Part shown: in pieces, positions 6,299 to 9,869 of the stretch
Layout of the letters: each line of letters opens with the position of its first letter
Position numbering within the stretch: position 1 is the stretch's first letter
Assembly (NCBI GenBank): GCA_947176355.1
Contig: CAMWQY010000079.1
Span: forward strand, 1 to 9,869
Direction of reading: 5' to 3'
Origin: an uncultured Porphyromonadaceae bacterium
GTDB taxonomy: Bacteria > Bacteroidota > Bacteroidia > Bacteroidales > Muribaculaceae
Length of the DNA stretch: 9,869 nt
Notes under the pieces: generated by a model
What the model saw: only the letters and a program-made list of their open reading frames with translations
The model's database searches: none
Told to the model about the DNA's origin: nothing
Made by a program: the position numbers and the translations under genes

Positions 6299-9200
6299 AT
6301 GAATAGAAAAAATTTATATAGTATCTTCTCAATGGTCATTGCATTGCTCATTGCATGCGGGTGTGCCGATGACCGCTATCTCTTTGGCGACAGAGATCTT
6401 GGTGATGGAGAGGCTATGCTGACGGCAGAGATTTCCTTTAAGAATTATACCCCCGCCCTTACAAGGACACCGGGCAAAGAACTGAATGGAATTGAGAATC
6501 TTTTTGTATTCATCTATAAGGAAAATGGAACGCTTGTCACGATAAAGGAATATCAAAATCCGGATATCGTAGAGAATAAAGTTCCTCCATCCGACGGTCA
6601 AGGTGTAGACGTGAACGGTGATGGAGAATTAACCCTTCCGACTTCCAAAACTACTCTCAAGGATATCAAACTTCCATACGGGAAGTATCAGATATATGCT
6701 GCCGCCAACATTCGCGGAGATTATGCAACAGCATTAAAAGATCCGGAAGGAGTGGCGAAGACAGCGGATGGACTAAAGTCTTTCAAGGTCAAATGGGACA
6801 GCAATAATATCGGAAACGATGATCAGATGTTCGGCTTTTTTATGGAGATGTCAGCCAGTGATAAGGCTCCCTCTTCATCCACAGGCTTCGGCCCTAATAC
6901 AATTACGATCAATAAGCCAAACGTGCAGGTCGGCGCGTGGCTTCGACGCTTGGCTTCCAAAGTGACCGTGGCTTACGATGCCTCAGGACTGAATCAGGGC
7001 GTATGGGTCTACATCAAGAACGTCACCGTACATGACATTGCAGCGGAATGCTATTTAGGACAGAATAATTCCCCTGATAATGCAGATAAACTTCTCAACA
7101 GAAGAACAGGACCAGACAATCAGCCCGATGCAACCTATACTCCAAGTGTGGCCAATACCCGGATCACATACCCCGGCGACCCGACTGCGAACATTTACGA
7201 TAAAAGCCAGTCAGGTATAGAGCTGTATAACGGTCTCGTCACGCCGGATAACAAACCTATTCTCAGGGGCTCTGATCATTCGGCTAATGCCGATGCATTG
7301 TTTTTCTATGAGAACATGCAGGGGGATTTCCAAAATGAAACTAATAAGACAGACTATGACAAGCGTCAGCTAAAGGGGCAGGTCGGAAATAATATACGCG
7401 AAGATGATGGAAAAGGCAACGACTACAAAGACCGAGTGAAAAACGGCACATACGTTGAGGTTGAGGCATATTATATATCAATCAACCCGGATAATCCTTC
7501 GCAAGGTCCGATTAAATACCGCTTCATGCTCGGTAAGGACATCACATACAATTATAATGTAGAGCGTAACTATCATTTCAAACTGACCCTCGGCTTCAAG
7601 GGTTGGGCAAACCAGCCTGACTGGCATATCGACTATGATATCCCGGATCCCAACTTGGAAGTTCCTCCATTCTATCGAGTATCTTACTTGTATCAGACGA
7701 AGTCTTCACTCCCGGTAAAGATATCAAAAAACTGTAAAAGCCTGCGTGTGGATATCATCGAGAATAACTGGGCACCGACACATCCTAATACCTTACAGTT
7801 TCCATCGGGTACTGTATCTGAAGATGATATGAACGCCACATATCAGTTCATGTGGAATAGAGCTGCATTCGACAACTACTACAGCAGTCTGACTACCATC
7901 GAAGGGATCAGTGTGCCGGTTAATACAAAGATGCCGTGGTTGGGTTTTCTTGCTCTTAATATGCCGAAAGCTGATGATGTAGCACAATTACCTACGACTG
8001 TGCCAGAAGAAACACCGGCTAACCCAGCGACTGGGACACCCGCCAAATATTATAGTTATAGGCAAGGTGCCCTAGCACAAAACAAATTAAAGGAATTTTA
8101 TGATACAGAGTATGGTCAAGGTAGTCAGGGATATTCTTTATTTCTAAAAGAAAAAGGTGAACTTGAACTTGGTGGTGAAGATAAACATCCGGGAAACTGT
8201 CCTCTGAATTCCTGGTCGGTCGTCCCTGTAGACGATGGTACAGATAAAGAGAATAGAATAGTGATGGTGCCGTTATGGACAAGGGCAAAGACTATGATAG
8301 AGCTTTCCGGCTTCTCAGGCAATAATCCATACGAGTATTTCGTAAGAAAAGCTACTTTAAAGGTTACTGCTGTCTTTGATATGGGAGATGCTCCAGACAG
8401 AGAATTGACTGAGTATGTCACTGTGCTTCAAGAACCACGTATCGTCAATCCCAAGGCTATATGGCGTAAGGGTGGCAGCGGTGCGAGTGACTTCCATGTA
8501 GTGCTTATGACTGCAAAGAACAGTAATCAGCAATCTGATTATACTCCATTAAAATCAGACGGTGAATGGACAGCATACGTTGAGACAGGATCCAATGTGT
8601 CTTTATCAACTTCCAGCACTACTTTAGGCGAAGAGAAAGAGGGTAAGATTTATGGAAAAACAGGTTCTAATATTGATTTCAATATTAACATTAGTGGTGA
8701 TGGATACGCGATTGTAGATGTTTTATACCACAGTAATAACTGCACGCATAAGATATTTATCTGTCAGGGCTATGAAGGTACTCAGAGTCTTGGAGGCAAG
8801 GAGTGGAGCAACTTTACCTTAGAGTCTGCTACGGAATCCGGAACTGCGAATGTATACAATGCTATCGAGACAAAGAATCCTATGATTCTCGGTTCTATGT
8901 TCAGGAGGGGCAGGATAACCGAGGGAATCTTGGAGACTAACAATAATCGCTCAAATTTTGGCCCATTCCAGAATCCTGGAACAAGAACTTTTGATTTGAC
9001 AGGAGGCACAAGTAAATCTTGGGTTAACTTAGGATGTGAGGGAAACAAAACCAATCCAACCCCCATGGGGACTTTCAGAATAAACGGTGTTAACTATAAA
9101 GTTCCCGAATTGGCAGATTTCAATCAACTTAAAGCGAATTGCGAATTCGCCTTCGGCATAATGTATGGCGAAGGTGCTACAGAAACATCAGATAATTATA

Positions 9201-9664
9201 AAACTGCCACAGGTTTCTGCAGTAGCGACCAAGATCCTAATAAGGGAGTAAGATGCGTGATTGCGTATGATGCCAAACGAGGAACTGATCATCAAATTGT
9301 ATTCCCCCTTGGGAAAGATGGCTTTGGGCGAAGACCACAACAGTATTATGACAGTGGCGCTGGTGGAGATGTCGATGCAAACGGAATGTTATTGTATTCC
9401 ACGGTGTGGCGTCCATTGACTGGTGATAAACCTAATTCTTCAGGTGGAGGCAACGTGTTCCGACCTGTTCCATACAATATGAAGATAACTCCGGGCGCGG
9501 TATTCTGGTTGAATAACAGAGTAGAAGGTGGCTATTTAGGCACCACTGTTCCAGGACCAACCATGAGCTGGGACATCAACTATTTCAATTATGACTTCAA
9601 CTCTTTTGATAGCTCTAACACAAATTATCAAGATGCTTGCCCAATCAAGCTGATAAAGGAGTAA
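6299..9664 (+). CDS. DUF4906-family large fimbrial lipoprotein, probable tip adhesin
   Basis: The frame is open from 6248, but ATG 6299 gives a proper signal peptide (MNRKNLYSIFSM, core VIALLIAC; lipidated Cys20, or Cys22), making 1121 aa. The mature start GDGEAMLTAEISF, then ALTR (Arg56) and ENLFVFIYK, is fimbrillin-like and fits my recollection of DUF4906 proteins. ERNYHFKLTLGFKG and DWHIDYD (about 422-447) close that first unit. A middle section leads to an Ig-like part: VTVLQEPRIVNPKAIWRK (from 707) through HKIFICQGYEG (around 822). The last 190 residues (from YKVPELADFNQL, Tyr933) resemble the FISUMP/C-type-lectin-like fold and end DACPIKLIKE, with no donor strand. Having a processing site but no donor tail suits a tip subunit, which accepts but does not give a strand. 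The ligand is unknown. No von Willebrand A domain like that of P. gingivalis Mfa5 is apparent. The gene is last in the operon, with a terminator 28 bases after its stop. Confidence 0.85.
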   Translation: MNRKNLYSIFSMVIALLIACGCADDRYLFGDRDLGDGEAMLTAEISFKNYTPALTRTPGKELNGIENLFVFIYKENGTLVTIKEYQNPDIVENKVPPSDGQGVDVNGDGELTLPTSKTTLKDIKLPYGKYQIYAAANIRGDYATALKDPEGVAKTADGLKSFKVKWDSNNIGNDDQMFGFFMEMSASDKAPSSSTGFGPNTITINKPNVQVGAWLRRLASKVTVAYDASGLNQGVWVYIKNVTVHDIAAECYLGQNNSPDNADKLLNRRTGPDNQPDATYTPSVANTRITYPGDPTANIYDKSQSGIELYNGLVTPDNKPILRGSDHSANADALFFYENMQGDFQNETNKTDYDKRQLKGQVGNNIREDDGKGNDYKDRVKNGTYVEVEAYYISINPDNPSQGPIKYRFMLGKDITYNYNVERNYHFKLTLGFKGWANQPDWHIDYDIPDPNLEVPPFYRVSYLYQTKSSLPVKISKNCKSLRVDIIENNWAPTHPNTLQFPSGTVSEDDMNATYQFMWNRAAFDNYYSSLTTIEGISVPVNTKMPWLGFLALNMPKADDVAQLPTTVPEETPANPATGTPAKYYSYRQGALAQNKLKEFYDTEYGQGSQGYSLFLKEKGELELGGEDKHPGNCPLNSWSVVPVDDGTDKENRIVMVPLWTRAKTMIELSGFSGNNPYEYFVRKATLKVTAVFDMGDAPDRELTEYVTVLQEPRIVNPKAIWRKGGSGASDFHVVLMTAKNSNQQSDYTPLKSDGEWTAYVETGSNVSLSTSSTTLGEEKEGKIYGKTGSNIDFNINISGDGYAIVDVLYHSNNCTHKIFICQGYEGTQSLGGKEWSNFTLESATESGTANVYNAIETKNPMILGSMFRRGRITEGILETNNNRSNFGPFQNPGTRTFDLTGGTSKSWVNLGCEGNKTNPTPMGTFRINGVNYKVPELADFNQLKANCEFAFGIMYGEGATETSDNYKTATGFCSSDQDPNKGVRCVIAYDAKRGTDHQIVFPLGKDGFGRRPQQYYDSGAGGDVDANGMLLYSTVWRPLTGDKPNSSGGGNVFRPVPYNMKITPGAVFWLNNRVEGGYLGTTVPGPTMSWDINYFNYDFNSFDSSNTNYQDACPIKLIKE

Positions 9665-9692
9665 GTATTTTAAATTGAATATACGAACATAG

Positions 9693-9732
9693 AAACCCTC
9701 ATGAATCCATAAGGATTTGTGAGGGCTTTATC
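9693..9732 (+). terminator. operon-end hairpin terminator
   Basis: CCCTCATGAATCC (9696-9708) pairs with GGATTTGTGAGGG (9713-9725) around the loop ATAA, with two G-U pairs and two further A-T pairs outside one mismatch. The stem is followed by CTTTATCATT, a weak T-rich tail. It lies 28 bases past the last fimbrial stop and very likely ends the operon transcript. Confidence 0.8.
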
Positions 9733-9822
9733 ATTAAAGATTAGAAAACACCGGTTTGTTCCACGTCCCAGCCGCCTCCGCCTGCTTAATCAATAAGTCT
9801 TACATCTGAATACAAAGAAAAA

Positions 9823-9863
9823 TTTGCACAGCTAAGATATTTTTATTACCTTTGCAGTGCAAA
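9823..9863 (+). promoter_or_regulatory. Bacteroidales promoter for the next gene
   Basis: TTTG at 9823-9826 and TACCTTTG at 9847-9854 match the Bacteroidota -33 TTTG and -7 TAnnTTTG consensus, with 20 bases between them, within the usual spacing. Transcription would start near the right edge and run out of the window, so the gene it serves is not seen. The -7 box overlaps a perfect palindrome, TTTGCA-G-TGCAAA (9851-9863), which could be chance or an operator. Confidence 0.75.
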
Positions 9864-9869
9864 ACGCAC

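Noticed and set aside
7199..7213. DKSQS in the tip protein, matching the DxSxS metal-site pattern of von Willebrand A domains
   Set aside because: It is not preceded by the hydrophobic strand of such domains and no other vWA motif was seen, so it is probably chance.

Overview
The window is a single rightward operon from a member of the Bacteroidales, very probably a gut genus (Bacteroidaceae, Muribaculaceae or a relative; the sequence does not settle the family). Three things point there. All the fimbrial genes encode Bacteroidia-type lipoprotein pilins. Start codons follow A/T-rich leaders without a Shine-Dalgarno motif. The right edge carries a Bacteroidales promoter of the -33 TTTG / -7 TAnnTTTG type.

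Layout, left to right, all on the + strand: the last 57 codons of a DUF3575 outer-membrane beta-barrel protein (3-176); a DUF3868/OmpA-like periplasmic protein with a C-terminal TPR-like part (193-1677); an Mfa1-family major fimbrillin (1737-3791); an intergenic stretch with two consecutive RNA hairpins (3799-3858); an FimB/Mfa2-family anchor lipoprotein (3887-4918); a 441-aa accessory fimbrillin-like lipoprotein (4948-6273); and a 1121-aa DUF4906-family lipoprotein, the likely tip adhesin (6299-9664). A rho-independent-type hairpin (9693-9732) closes the operon. A promoter at 9823-9854 starts the next, unseen transcription unit.

Together these genes encode a type V (protease-mediated strand-exchange) fimbria of the Mfa type known from Porphyromonas gingivalis. 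In that system pilins travel to the outer membrane as lipoproteins. A surface arginine-specific protease removes the N-terminal strand, and the C-terminal strand of a neighbouring subunit fills the groove. The sequence fits this division of labour. The major subunit has both a Thr-Arg processing site and a terminal donor-like strand. The anchor has the donor-like tail but no Thr-Arg site. The large terminal gene has a Thr-Arg site but ends in a globular domain instead of a donor tail. DUF3575 and DUF3868 proteins commonly precede such clusters and may form an outer-membrane/peptidoglycan platform; that role is inference.

The cluster type is known, so I do not claim a wholly new system. The points worth a second look are the hybrid 441-aa subunit, the lectin-fold-like C-terminus of the tip protein, the base-composition mosaic inside the major fimbrillin, the double hairpin after it, and the paired cysteine motifs in the two upstream proteins. 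No RNA genes, insertion sequences, CRISPR arrays or prophage genes were seen, and no gap between genes exceeds about 205 bases.
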